Positions 1 through 9,405 of a stretch of DNA of 51,077 nucleotides are shown here, piece by piece. A program made the position numbers and the translations under genes. The notes beneath the pieces were generated by a model that was given only the letters and a program-made list of their open reading frames with translations, made no database searches and had not been told where the DNA came from. The stretch spans positions 1-51,077 of the forward strand of contig JAMONY010000013.1 in assembly GCA_027066325.1 (NCBI GenBank). Reading direction: 5' to 3'. The stretch comes from Helicobacteraceae bacterium (GTDB taxonomy: Bacteria; Campylobacterota; Campylobacteria; Campylobacterales; Sulfurimonadaceae). Numbering within the stretch: position 1 is the stretch's first letter; each line of letters begins with the position of its first letter.

Positions 1-2581
1 TGTACTCAAAACTAAATGGTAGCGTAAATTTACTAGCTATAACCGTTGATATCGTAACCCCTAGTGTACTTTCACTAAACTCTGTTGTCTGCTCTGCTAG
101 ATCTTCAATACTATAGTAGCGATACTTTGCATAGATAGATTCGCGTTGAAGCGAGAGTGGAAATGTAAAAAAGAAGGCAGATAGATTGAGTACTTTTGCT
201 AGAGCAATTTCACCATAAGTTGCGCGTTTCACATAGCTATTGTCAGCAATAGTTGGTATCTGTATAGCTGAGGGATCTTCTGGCGTTGATACGGATGATA
301 GTTTGATGCCACTATCGAGATCGGTTGATATATCTTGTAGTATGGAGTGTTTTATATTTGCTCCTATGTAGAGCTCATGACCCAAGCTATGCTTTAGACT
401 ATAGTTGGCAGTATAGATATCACTACTACGCTCCTTGAGAACATAGGCTTGAAGTGAGTTTTGGTAATTAGGGTACATTGAGACACCATACTGCTCATAT
501 CTCCCTATGTCTATCCCAAGACTCACAGGCTCTCTACTAGCAGTTGAGTAGTCTTGGTAGTAGTTGGCTTTAAGTGAGCCGTAGTAGTGTCCAGTTCTTA
601 AAAATGCAAGTGCAGCAGAGGCGATTATGCCGTAATCTCGTCTATCTTTTTCATCAGCTTTATCAAGAGTTGAGTAGAGGTTTATGCTGTAGTTGAGCAG
701 ATATTGAGAATTTGTGTAGCTAAGCATAGCGGTAGTGATATTGAGCTCATCACGATCAAGCAATATGCTGAGAGAATTTTTTGCTAAAATGTCTTCAAAA
801 TTTACTCCAATACTTCCACCAATATTGCCATCTGAAGAGAAGAGAAAGATGCTAGTTGAGTTGTATTTAAGATCAAAAAGTGAGTAGTATGGTGAGGGGT
901 CGTTGAGCTCAATATCACCTTGACTAGCAGCTGCTTTGGCGTAGTATGGTTCATGTTCAAAAAAGTGCTCTATCTCCCATATCGGCTCATCGATATTCTT
1001 TAGTGTATCTACGGTGTAGTAATAGCCATCAGAATCCATGCAGGCGTAGAGTACTCTGTCATCTCTTAGAAGTCTGGCATCTATGATGTTGTCAGCACTA
1101 GAGACTCTGCTAGTTTTGCCATCTATGTATCTATAGAGTGTTGATCCAAACTGTGAGGTAGATATAAAATAGATAGAGCCATCATCTAAAATATCAACAA
1201 CAAAAGAGTAGAATCCTCTCATGCTCATAAGAGGTTCTCTGTTTTTATATAGAGTTCTCTTTTTGCCATCTTGAATAAAATAGTAGAGATTATCATCTAA
1301 ATCTATCTGTACTGATGAGTTTACTTTGCTATAAAACTGCTTATCAATATAGAGTTGTGGTTCTGAGAAAGAGCTAGGTATATCAAAATAGACCGCACGC
1401 CCATCGCTAAGATAGCCCTGCATGGCTCTTGAGTTGCTACCATTGAGCAGTATTGCATCTTCATCATAGAGTCCAGCAGAGATCTGTAAGATAGAGGTGA
1501 AGTTGTTAGATTGCGTATAGTAGTCATCGTCAACTTTGAAGACTTTGCCACTAAGGTAACTTTGAGAGCTCTTTTTGACTTTAAGATCTCTTTTATCCAT
1601 AGTTACAAGCTGTGGAAAACTTCGACCATCATCATTGATGATAAAGTAGATCTCATCTCTGTCGCTATTGAGTTGTGAAAAAAATTCAGAACGAGCTACT
1701 ATCTTGCCTTCTGCTAATACCATGTTATCAGCCCTCTTGGCATAGAGCTTGGCAAAGTCAGATAGTGAGTCCTCAAAATCTACACCAACTGATGCTCTCA
1801 TGCTGCCATTGGTTATAAATGGCCAGTACCAATGTTTTGAGAAATTTTTAAAGTAGTGGCTTATCTTTTTTGTTGTGTACTGTTGTGCCATATATAGATT
1901 ATAGAAGCCACCAACTATGTAGTACCTCTCACCATATGGAAATTCTAAGACTGGATTATAGACCATTTGAGGCGTGATTTTATTGGCTTTTGCCTGTAGG
2001 TTTACGAGTGCTAGGTGTCTGCCGCTATAGAGTCTTCCTCCATTACCATGATAAGATTCACTAAAGAGCGCATGACCTTCTAACATAAAAGGATTTATCA
2101 TGATATTTGGCAGACTCATAGGTAGTATAGTTAGCAAATTGCCATTACCTATAACAGAGTGCAGAACCCTTGATACCGCGCTAGCTTTAATATTCATCTG
2201 GTAGTTGTGTGCACTTTCATGGTATATCAATGTTTTAAGCCATGAGGTGGTACTGAAATAATCTACCATAGATGCGCCAGCTCCATAGTTGACCTGTAGG
2301 TTGCTAGGTATCTGTGTAGAGTAGGCATTGGCAATCTGGTTTTTGCTTGATGCTATGGCTATGTAAAGCTTCTCATCAAGCCTAGATCCAAACATCTGCT
2401 CATATATGGATCTTATGGCTAACTCACTCTGAAGAGCTATCTTGGCTTCAGCAACATTTTGCTCATTATAGATGAGCTGCACGCTATCATAATCACTTTT
2501 TTGATACTCATTATCTAGAGGAACAACAGCTGATGCATGAAGCATATGGCAACATAGAGTGAACAATATAGCTCTTTTCAT
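1..2581 (-). CDS. Exported HExxH metalloprotease-like protein with presumed propeller and outer-membrane barrel regions (5' part, runs off left edge)
   Basis: The minus-strand frame is open for about 860 codons from the ATG at 2581 and has no stop before the window edge, so the C-terminus is missing. Residues 1-18 look like a signal peptide. Residues 121-125 read HESAH, a HExxH zinc-binding and catalytic motif, and E168 in EGHALFSES fits the third ligand of gluzincin peptidases of the peptidase-MA type. The central region has short aromatic/GS-rich repeats of TolB-like propeller style. The last 250 visible residues alternate short polar and aromatic strands such as YYGSLKANYYQDY, typical of an outer-membrane barrel. 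It diverges from gap. Function is unknown; the three-part architecture is inferred from the translation, not from a search. Confidence 0.75.
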   Translation of the reverse strand, partial: MKRAILFTLCCHMLHASAVVPLDNEYQKSDYDSVQLIYNEQNVAEAKIALQSELAIRSIYEQMFGSRLDEKLYIAIASSKNQIANAYSTQIPSNLQVNYGAGASMVDYFSTTSWLKTLIYHESAHNYQMNIKASAVSRVLHSVIGNGNLLTILPMSLPNIMINPFMLEGHALFSESYHGNGGRLYSGRHLALVNLQAKANKITPQMVYNPVLEFPYGERYYIVGGFYNLYMAQQYTTKKISHYFKNFSKHWYWPFITNGSMRASVGVDFEDSLSDFAKLYAKRADNMVLAEGKIVARSEFFSQLNSDRDEIYFIINDDGRSFPQLVTMDKRDLKVKKSSQSYLSGKVFKVDDDYYTQSNNFTSILQISAGLYDEDAILLNGSNSRAMQGYLSDGRAVYFDIPSSFSEPQLYIDKQFYSKVNSSVQIDLDDNLYYFIQDGKKRTLYKNREPLMSMRGFYSFVVDILDDGSIYFISTSQFGSTLYRYIDGKTSRVSSADNIIDARLLRDDRVLYACMDSDGYYYTVDTLKNIDEPIWEIEHFFEHEPYYAKAAASQGDIELNDPSPYYSLFDLKYNSTSIFLFSSDGNIGGSIGVNFEDILAKNSLSILLDRDELNITTAMLSYTNSQYLLNYSINLYSTLDKADEKDRRDYGIIASAALAFLRTGHYYGSLKANYYQDYSTASREPVSLGIDIGRYEQYGVSMYPNYQNSLQAYVLKERSSDIYTANYSLKHSLGHELYIGANIKHSILQDISTDLDSGIKLSSVSTPEDPSAIQIPTIADNSYVKRATYGEIALAKVLNLSAFFFTFPLSLQRESIYAKYRYYSIEDLAEQTTEFSESTLGVTISTVIASKFTLPFSFEY

Positions 2582-2614
2582 ACTGCTCTAACCTTTTTAT
2601 CAATTTAAAATGAC

Positions 2615-2620
2615 TATAAT
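2615..2620 (+). promoter_or_regulatory. -10 element (TATAAT) upstream of gap
   Basis: A perfect TATAAT lies 27 bases before the preferred gap start and leaves a leader of about 20 bases with an AGGA Shine-Dalgarno sequence at 2637-2640. No -35 box is evident, which is usual for the main sigma factor of Campylobacterota. Confidence 0.6.
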
Positions 2621-2647
2621 ACACTATATTTACTTTAGGATATGTTT

Positions 2648-3643
2648 ATGGCAGTAAAAGTAGCAGTGAATGGGACAGGCAGGATTGGGCTTATAGCTAT
2701 TAAGATAGCATTGAGCAGAGCAGATATGGAGCTAGTTGCGATCAACACTACAGCAAAACCATCTATGTTGGCATATCTTCTTAAGTACGATACTGTACAT
2801 AGCGGTATAGATGCAGAAGTTTTGAGTGATACAGAGATGTTGGTGGGCGGTAAAAGAGTTGTTCTTTTTACTCAAAGGTCTTTAGATGAGCTTGACTTTA
2901 GCTCTACTGGAGCTGAGGTTGTTGTTGAGTGTACAGGTGTATTTTTAACTACCCAAGCTTGTCAGAAACATCTTAAAGGTAGCGTAAAAAAAGTTGTTAT
3001 ATCCGCACCTGCTAAGGATGATATGCCAACTTTTGTGATGGGCGTAAATACAGATGAGTATAGAGGTGAAAGCATAGTCTCAAATGCTAGTTGCACCACA
3101 AATGCATTAGCTCCTATATGTAAGGTTTTAGACGACTCTTTTGGTATACAGAGCGCTCTTTTAACTACCATTCACTCTTACACTAATGATCAAAATCTGT
3201 TAGATGTAAAACATACTAAAGATATGCGTCGCTCAAGAGCAGCTGCGGTCAATCTCATACCAACTACAACAGGAGCAGCAAAAGCGATATCGCTTGTTAT
3301 GCCACATCTAAAAGGTAAGTTAAATGGCTATGCTATGAGAGTTCCTACAACAGATGTCTCGGTGATAGATCTTACTGCAAACCTTAAAAAAGATATCACG
3401 GTAGATGGTATGGTAGAGATATTTACTGCTGCTTCAAAAGGGGCATTTAAAGCCCTTATTGAGATAGATCATGATAAGCGTGTATCGAGTGATTTTGTAG
3501 GCTCCACATATAGCTGCACTCTTATCCCCGATATGTGTAGTGTGGTAGACAATAGAACCATAAAAGTGTTAGCTTGGTATGATAATGAGTGGGGATACAC
3601 AGAGCGCCTTATGGATATGGCAACACTTATTGGGAAGTATTGA
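2648..3643 (+). CDS. gap: Glyceraldehyde-3-phosphate dehydrogenase
   Basis: Converts glyceraldehyde-3-phosphate to 1,3-bisphosphoglycerate, or the reverse in gluconeogenesis. The nucleotide-binding glycine motif NGTGRIG is at residues 8-14, the catalytic cysteine is C149 in SNASCTTNA, and its histidine partner is H176 in TIHSYTNDQ. The C-terminal WYDNEWGYTERL is diagnostic. The ATG at 2648 is preferred over 2642 because AGGA at 2637-2640 gives 7 bases of spacing instead of one. After the second strand the usual Asp is replaced by Thr (AINTT, T34), which may relax NAD over NADP preference. The stop overlaps the start of pgi (TGATG), so the two are translationally coupled. Length of 331 residues is normal. 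Confidence 0.96.
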   Translation: MAVKVAVNGTGRIGLIAIKIALSRADMELVAINTTAKPSMLAYLLKYDTVHSGIDAEVLSDTEMLVGGKRVVLFTQRSLDELDFSSTGAEVVVECTGVFLTTQACQKHLKGSVKKVVISAPAKDDMPTFVMGVNTDEYRGESIVSNASCTTNALAPICKVLDDSFGIQSALLTTIHSYTNDQNLLDVKHTKDMRRSRAAAVNLIPTTTGAAKAISLVMPHLKGKLNGYAMRVPTTDVSVIDLTANLKKDITVDGMVEIFTAASKGAFKALIEIDHDKRVSSDFVGSTYSCTLIPDMCSVVDNRTIKVLAWYDNEWGYTERLMDMATLIGKY

Positions 3644-4887
3644 TGCTAAAGTTTGATGGTGATAAGATAAGGGTTGATGAGCAGCAGAAGCGAGAACTTT
3701 TTGAGATGATCTGCCAAGAGAGGAGTAGTGGTGCTGTAGGCTACTACGACCTACCATCATCATCGCAACAGCTAGTAGAGCAGACTAAAGAGTTTGCAAA
3801 AGATCTCTTTGCCGATATAGTAGTTCAAGATATTGTGATTATAGGCATAGGTGGCTCATCGCTTGGCATAAAAGCGATAGATAGCTTTTTAAGTGCTTCA
3901 CAGAGTAGCTCTAAGACTTTACACTATCTTGAGAATTCAGATCCACTACAGATCATTAGGACTCTCACAAAGTTAGATATCAAGACCACTCTTGTTGTTG
4001 TCATATCAAAATCTGGTACCAGCGTTGAGACAATCTCTATTTTAAAAGCTGCTATAGCTCACTTTAAGATAGATCTTATGGGCTCAAAACGCCTTATCTG
4101 TATCACCGATCCAGATTCAGCACTCGATAGATTTGCAGCCCATTATAGTTTAAAGGTATTTCATATACCACCTACCGTTGGTGGACGCTTTTCTGCACTT
4201 AGTGCTGTTGGCATGGTACCTCTAACACTTGCTGGATATAATACCTTAGCCATGCTTAGTTCAGCAGAAGAAAAATTGGAGACATTTTTTAACTATCGAG
4301 ACCACTATATTCTAAGTAGAGCAGTGCAGATAGCACAAAGTGAGCCTGATAGATACATACATATACTCTTCTCATACGCTAGCGCGTTAGAGGATTTCAA
4401 TAAGTGGTTTGTGCAGTTGTGGGGTGAGTCACTTGGTAAAAAAGACTCTAACCGTAGACGAACAAAACTTATCCCAGTTGCGCTTATTGGCTCAGTTGAT
4501 CAGCACTCTTTTTTACAGCTTATCATTGATGGAAGGTTAAATAAGAGTGTAACTTTTATAGATATTGCCAATAGAGGTGTAGACTTGATCATACCAGATC
4601 TGCCTCTACCATTTCTAGAGAGTAGTGATATATTTAACAATGAGAGTTTTGCAGATCTTATTAGCACGCAGTGTAGCTCAACGATGGCAAGTGTTAAGCA
4701 GAGCGGTACGGCTGTTGACAAGATCACGCTAAATGGCTATAGTGAAGATGATATTGGAGAACTGATAATCTATTTTGAGCTTTTAACATCTCTTGTTGGA
4801 CTACTCTTAGATGTAGACACATATGATCAGCCAGGAGTTGAGCTTGGCAAAGAGATACTATATCAAACATATAAGGAGAAAAAATGA
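3643..4887 (+). CDS. pgi: Glucose-6-phosphate isomerase
   Basis: Interconverts glucose-6-phosphate and fructose-6-phosphate. Motifs visible from the ATG at 3643 are GIGGSSLG (69-75), the phosphate-binding loop SKSGTS (122-127), GGRFSALSAVG (180-190), the catalytic Glu in WGESLGKK (E262) and YDQPGVELGKE near the end carrying the C-terminal lysine. The protein has 414 residues, short like other compact bacterial forms. The frame is open further upstream inside gap, but the TGATG junction and a GGGAAG ribosome site at 3632-3637 favour 3643. It is coupled to gap and to the following P-loop gene. Confidence 0.95.
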   Translation: MLKFDGDKIRVDEQQKRELFEMICQERSSGAVGYYDLPSSSQQLVEQTKEFAKDLFADIVVQDIVIIGIGGSSLGIKAIDSFLSASQSSSKTLHYLENSDPLQIIRTLTKLDIKTTLVVVISKSGTSVETISILKAAIAHFKIDLMGSKRLICITDPDSALDRFAAHYSLKVFHIPPTVGGRFSALSAVGMVPLTLAGYNTLAMLSSAEEKLETFFNYRDHYILSRAVQIAQSEPDRYIHILFSYASALEDFNKWFVQLWGESLGKKDSNRRRTKLIPVALIGSVDQHSFLQLIIDGRLNKSVTFIDIANRGVDLIIPDLPLPFLESSDIFNNESFADLISTQCSSTMASVKQSGTAVDKITLNGYSEDDIGELIIYFELLTSLVGLLLDVDTYDQPGVELGKEILYQTYKEKK

Positions 4888-5597
4888 CAATCGGCAAGTA
4901 CAGCAGCAGCATCTCTGCTCTTAAATTAGATAAAGATGTGCTTCGTAAAAATACGCTTATATTAGCAGAAGAGGGCTCAGGAAAGACAAACTTAGCTAGT
5001 AAGATTAGAAAGTTTGCCATAGACTCAAGTACACCAACGCTATATATGGACTTCTCAAATCCATCCATAGATGATGTAGAGAAGAGGTATATAGATAGCG
5101 ACTTTAACTATCTGCGTTTTGATGAGAGTGAAGAGTTTAGCCGTAGCCTAAACGCTCTTATAGATGCAAGAGCACATATCTATCTAGCTGTTAATCCAGA
5201 CTATTTTACCAATAAAAGAGATAAAAAAAGCACTCTCTCACAGATGATTTCAAATAAAGCACTACTAGATAACTACTACTACTTTTTTCATGAGATAGCG
5301 CAGTTGAATGCTTTTTATACTAAGTTTGAAGACTTTTTACTCTATCTTTTTGGTCTTATACATATGCAGAAGTTTGGTATGACATTTCTTACTCAGCCGC
5401 ATGAGATATTTGAAAATGCTCAACTAAAATTGCTCTTTTCAAATCTTTTTGTAGGTAGGTGCTCTAATGCCAACTACTTCAATACAGCAGTATTGAAAAA
5501 TTTGGGAAGAAATAGATTCTACTTTCAGCATAGATTAAACCACTGTTCGTTACTCTTTAATCCTATTAAGAGTGATATAGTCACCATTTACGAGTAA
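4884..5597 (+). CDS. P-loop NTPase-like protein of unknown function
   Basis: A protein of 237 residues starting in an ATGA overlap with the pgi stop, so it is probably translated with pgi. Residues 28-35 read AEEGSGKT, a Walker-A variant with Ala in the first position, preceded by a hydrophobic strand (TLILA). A strand-like LYMDF and LAVNPDYF follow, and no clear acidic Walker-B signature is seen. The C-terminal half is rich in aromatic residues. The layout recalls small HerA/VirB4-related or MoxR-like ATP-binding proteins, but I cannot assign a family. The pgi linkage may be only transcriptional convenience. Confidence 0.8.
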   Translation: MTIGKYSSSISALKLDKDVLRKNTLILAEEGSGKTNLASKIRKFAIDSSTPTLYMDFSNPSIDDVEKRYIDSDFNYLRFDESEEFSRSLNALIDARAHIYLAVNPDYFTNKRDKKSTLSQMISNKALLDNYYYFFHEIAQLNAFYTKFEDFLLYLFGLIHMQKFGMTFLTQPHEIFENAQLKLLFSNLFVGRCSNANYFNTAVLKNLGRNRFYFQHRLNHCSLLFNPIKSDIVTIYE

Positions 5598-5606
5598 GGA
5601 GCATTT

Positions 5607-6347
5607 ATGAAAAGATTTATAGTAGCTGGCATAGCAGCAGCACTTATGAGCACAACCGTAGGGGCAAGTGAGGATCAAAATTTTGTAAACAGAGCTTATA
5701 AATCTGTTGCACTTTTAGCACAAAAAGGTGACCCAAATGCTCTCTTTTCGCTTGGTGAGATGAACTATCTTGGCATAGGTCAGAAGAAAAATTACGATAT
5801 GGCTATTAAGTACTTTACAGAGTCTGCTGAAAAAGGGCATGTAAAAGCTGCTTTTAACTTAGGCTCTATGTATTACAATGGCTCTGGGGTTGCGCAAGAT
5901 ATAGAAAAGGCACTTCACTGGTTTACTGTAGCAGCATCTGAAGATGATCCAAAGTCTATACTCTATCTTGCTAAGATCTATGAAGATGAGAAGAAGAGCA
6001 ATGAGCAAGCACTCTATTGGTACAATAAAGCAGCAGCTCTTGGGTACCCTCAAGCACAATTTGCAGCAGCTAGAATGTATCAAGATGCTGAGGGCTCAAA
6101 GAGAGATATCAAAAAAGCCATTAAGCTATATCAAGAGGCATCAGATCAAGAACATGGTGAGGCTCAGTATAATTTAGCGATGATCTATCTTAATGGAGAT
6201 GGTACTAAGAGAGATTCTAAAAAAGCTAAAAAGCTTATGCAAGACTCATATATGAACGGTTTTCAAGGTGCAAAGCGTGTTTTAGATAAGAATAAGTGGG
6301 CTATTGTAATTCAAGAGGCTACTCTGCCAGAGTTTGATAAACAGTAG
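5607..6347 (+). CDS. Periplasmic Sel1-repeat (TPR-like) protein
   Basis: Residues 1-20 form a signal peptide ending VGAS, so the protein is exported. The rest is a run of about five Sel1-like repeats of roughly 36 residues, with recurring patterns of the type ALFSLGEMNYLGIG, AAFNLGSMYYNGSG, AQYNLAMIYLNGDG and conserved A/G/Y positions. Such solenoids act as protein-interaction scaffolds in the envelope. A good AAGGAG site precedes the ATG. It lies 2 bases before the pentahaem cytochrome gene, suggesting co-expression and perhaps assistance to an exported redox protein. No partner can be named. Confidence 0.88.
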   Translation: MKRFIVAGIAAALMSTTVGASEDQNFVNRAYKSVALLAQKGDPNALFSLGEMNYLGIGQKKNYDMAIKYFTESAEKGHVKAAFNLGSMYYNGSGVAQDIEKALHWFTVAASEDDPKSILYLAKIYEDEKKSNEQALYWYNKAAALGYPQAQFAAARMYQDAEGSKRDIKKAIKLYQEASDQEHGEAQYNLAMIYLNGDGTKRDSKKAKKLMQDSYMNGFQGAKRVLDKNKWAIVIQEATLPEFDKQ

Positions 6348-6349
6348 TT

Positions 6350-7417
6350 ATGCGTATAGTTATACTACTGTGTGCTATATTTTACATAGCTACCGCATCA
6401 GAGTTTGCACCAAATAGCGCATGTAAGGAGTGTCACCCTCTCATATATGATGAGTATATGAGTTCTCAACACTCTAAAGCTTCTATCTTCAAAGATGAAA
6501 TCCATGCCGCTGTGTGGAGTAAACACCCTAAAAATATCAAACTAAAAGCGTATGGTTGTGCACACTGCCACACACCAGCCGCATCAAATCTAAAAGAGCT
6601 TACTGCACCAAACAATGGTGTTGTGCCAGATGTAAACAATACAACTCACACTGATGGCATCTCTTGTGCGTATTGTCACCGCATCAAGAGCATATCTCTA
6701 GGAGCTAAGCGCAATAAAAATATCTTAAGTGCAGATCCAAAAAGTTTCTTTGGCGATTCTAATATCTCAAAAACAACACCATTTCATACCGTGATTGTAA
6801 GAGATGTAAATAGCAGCAGTTCAGATATCTGTATGGGCTGCCACTCACATAAGAAAAATAAGTTCAAGTTTAATGTCTGTATCACTACTATGCCAAAGTC
6901 TTCAGATACAAAGAGTTGTGTAAGCTGTCACATGCCTAAGCAGTCTAGGGAGAGCAATCAAACAGCAAGGTTTCATGGTTTTGCAGGCATAAACTCATAT
7001 GCGCCTATGTTAGAAGAGCATGTAGAGTTAGGGTTTGAAAAAATTAAAGATGGCTTTAGTATTGTTATCACAAACAAGACACCTCATGCACTCTCACTTC
7101 ATCCATTAAGAGTGATGCAGCTTAGAGTGAGTGTAGATAACAAGGCACTCAAGAGTGTGAACTTTTTAAAACTTATAGGTAGTGATGGCAAGCCTACACC
7201 ACCTTGGTTAGCTAAAGAGGTTGTTCTCAATAGCGTTATACAAGCAGATGAGAGTAGGGTAGTTGAGTTTACATATGATCTTAGCAGTAAAAGCAAGATA
7301 GATGTTGTGTTAGGTTATTATCTTGTAAATCCAAAAGCACTTAAGGGTCTTGGATTAGAGCAGAGTGAGAATGTGAAGCGTTTTCGAATCTTTAAAGAGC
7401 AGAGCTTTAAGCTCTAG
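6350..7417 (+). CDS. Exported pentahaem c-type cytochrome
   Basis: After a signal peptide (1-17) there are five CXXCH haem-attachment motifs at residues 25-29, 70-74, 106-110, 161-165 and 190-194, all in the N-terminal 200 residues. The remaining 160 residues have no haem motif and look like a beta-rich domain. The spacing resembles the cytochrome c554/NrfA-related multihaem group (cytochrome_C554-like). It is expected in the periplasm as an electron carrier or a reductase of a small oxyanion or nitrogen compound. I cannot assign the substrate. It begins two bases after the Sel1-repeat gene. Confidence 0.9.
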   Translation: MRIVILLCAIFYIATASEFAPNSACKECHPLIYDEYMSSQHSKASIFKDEIHAAVWSKHPKNIKLKAYGCAHCHTPAASNLKELTAPNNGVVPDVNNTTHTDGISCAYCHRIKSISLGAKRNKNILSADPKSFFGDSNISKTTPFHTVIVRDVNSSSSDICMGCHSHKKNKFKFNVCITTMPKSSDTKSCVSCHMPKQSRESNQTARFHGFAGINSYAPMLEEHVELGFEKIKDGFSIVITNKTPHALSLHPLRVMQLRVSVDNKALKSVNFLKLIGSDGKPTPPWLAKEVVLNSVIQADESRVVEFTYDLSSKSKIDVVLGYYLVNPKALKGLGLEQSENVKRFRIFKEQSFKL

Positions 7418-7450
7418 TGGTTGTGGTAAAGCTTAGCACATTTTCCGTGT

Positions 7451-7456
7451 TATAAT
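7451..7456 (+). promoter_or_regulatory. -10 element (TATAAT) directly before rnr
   Basis: A perfect TATAAT with a GTGT prefix ends 7 bases before the rnr ATG at 7464. A transcript beginning 6-7 bases after this box would start at or next to the initiation codon, predicting leaderless rnr mRNA. No Shine-Dalgarno sequence is present. Confidence 0.6.
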
Positions 7457-7463
7457 AGCACCA

Positions 7464-9404
7464 ATGAAATCACTTCTAATAAGAGTTACTCTCGGGCTTG
7501 ACGAGAGAGATATTTTACCAGATGAGTTAGAGCATATAGAGCAGTGGTACCAGCACGGCATGTTGAAAAAAGAGAGTGGTATATATAAGCTACACTCTAA
7601 GTATAGAGCTGGCAGAGTTATGCTAACGCATAATGGTAGTGGCGCATACATTCAGGTATTGGCATTGAGTGTTCGTGATCTATTTGTTGATAGCTCTAAT
7701 CTAGATGGTGTGCAAACTGGTGACCTTGTAATTGCTAAGCGTATTTTAGGCAATAACAGGGGAGCGCCAAGTGCTACAATTGCACTAGTTGTAGGTCAAG
7801 AGGCGAGCTATAGTGTTGGCTATATTAAGACAAATCTAGGAGTCAAAACCCTTATTGATATAAAAACATCTCACCCATGTGGAGTTCAGATTAGCAGCCA
7901 AGATTTGAGCTTGTATGAGGAGTACACACTTTTTAAAATCAGCAATCAAGATGGACAAATAGTAGAAAACTTAGGAAATTTAACTGATCCTTTAGTAGAT
8001 GAGAAGATTGTTCTTGCTATGTACAATAGAGATGATAAATTTGATGACGATGTGCTAGATCTAGTTAGAGACTTTAGTGACAATATCAGTTTAGATGAGT
8101 ATAAACATAGAGTTGACTTGAGAGATTTACCATTTTGTACTATAGATCCAGTAAGTGCAAAAGACTTTGATGATGCTATCTGTTTTGTACCATCTACTAG
8201 TACTCTTTATGTGGCTATTGCTGATGTTGGGGCATATGTTGCACCATTTGGTGCACTAGATGCTGAGGCAGCTAAAAGAGGTTTTAGTATATATTTTCCT
8301 CACAAATCAATTCCAATGTTACCACGCATACTCTCTGAAACTCTATGCTCACTTCAGCCACAAGTAGATCGATTGGCATATGTGTTTGAGATCAAACTTG
8401 ATGGAGCCAGTGTTGTATCTAGTAAGCTTTATGAAGCTGTTATACACTCAAAAAGACGCTTTACATATGAGCAGATAGACGCTTTTTTTCAAGGCAAATT
8501 AAAGCTTTGCGAAGAGGGTGATAAAGATATATTTGGCTATATATCACCTCTAAAAAGGCTAACTGAACAGCTGCGTCAAAAGAGACTGGATATCGGGTTT
8601 GATTTTCACTCACTAGAGATAGAGATGAAGTTAGATGATAGTGCGCAGATACAGAGCGTGGAGTTAGCGGAGCAGACACCATCACACTCACTTATAGAGG
8701 AGTGTATGCTTTTAGCCAACAAAGAGGCGGCCTCTATGTTTGAGCGTGGTATATTTAGAATTCATGAATCACCAACGGAGAGCTCACTTCAAAATCTGTA
8801 CGAGGAGCTCTCAACCATAGGGATAGTTGTAGACTTTAAAGAGAGTCTTCAAGAGACAATAGAGTCTATTCAGAGCGAGGCACAAGCGCGTGATTTGAGT
8901 GCTGAAGTTGATGAGCTTATTATTCGTGCACAGATGAGGGCACGATATGCACCTGAAAATAGTGGTCACTTTGGGCTTGGATTCGATAAGTACACACACT
9001 TCACTTCACCTATACGCCGATACTCTGATCTTATTGTACATAGGCTTTTGAAGGCGATACAAGCAGATAGTACAACACGGAGCTCATACCTGCTTCGCAA
9101 TATAGATGCGCTCTGTTTTGCTGTAAGTGATAAAGAGCGTGAAATTGCTGATATAGAGTTTAGGTTTTTTGATAGAAAATATGCTAGATGGGCATTGAAA
9201 TACAGAGGCAAAAGTGTACAAGCGCGTATCATAGCTACTACGCCACAGGTTATAGCGCAGGTGCAAAATCCACTTTTTGGTGCTAAAATGGTAGTGTATG
9301 GTGGTGATAATTTAGCTCTTTTTGATGACATAGTAGCTAAGATAGAGAGTGTAGATCTAGCAACAACCAAGATAACATCTACCTACCTAGATCGAGTTAA
9401 TTAG
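7464..9404 (+). CDS. rnr: Ribonuclease R family 3'-5' exoribonuclease
   Basis: Degrades structured RNA processively from the 3' end. The RNB catalytic domain carries the metal-binding cluster DPVSAKDFDD at residues 228-237, and later the signatures HFGLGFDKYTHFTSPIRRYSDL and IADIEFRFFDRKYA. An N-terminal cold-shock-like region precedes it. The C-terminal S1 domain is short and hard to recognise. The 646 residues match the short RNase R of Campylobacterota. The start at 7464 lies 7 bases after a TATAAT box with no ribosome site, so leaderless translation is likely. It is followed after one base by holA, a conserved pairing in this phylum. Confidence 0.93.
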   Translation: MKSLLIRVTLGLDERDILPDELEHIEQWYQHGMLKKESGIYKLHSKYRAGRVMLTHNGSGAYIQVLALSVRDLFVDSSNLDGVQTGDLVIAKRILGNNRGAPSATIALVVGQEASYSVGYIKTNLGVKTLIDIKTSHPCGVQISSQDLSLYEEYTLFKISNQDGQIVENLGNLTDPLVDEKIVLAMYNRDDKFDDDVLDLVRDFSDNISLDEYKHRVDLRDLPFCTIDPVSAKDFDDAICFVPSTSTLYVAIADVGAYVAPFGALDAEAAKRGFSIYFPHKSIPMLPRILSETLCSLQPQVDRLAYVFEIKLDGASVVSSKLYEAVIHSKRRFTYEQIDAFFQGKLKLCEEGDKDIFGYISPLKRLTEQLRQKRLDIGFDFHSLEIEMKLDDSAQIQSVELAEQTPSHSLIEECMLLANKEAASMFERGIFRIHESPTESSLQNLYEELSTIGIVVDFKESLQETIESIQSEAQARDLSAEVDELIIRAQMRARYAPENSGHFGLGFDKYTHFTSPIRRYSDLIVHRLLKAIQADSTTRSSYLLRNIDALCFAVSDKEREIADIEFRFFDRKYARWALKYRGKSVQARIIATTPQVIAQVQNPLFGAKMVVYGGDNLALFDDIVAKIESVDLATTKITSTYLDRVN

Positions 9405-9405
9405 T

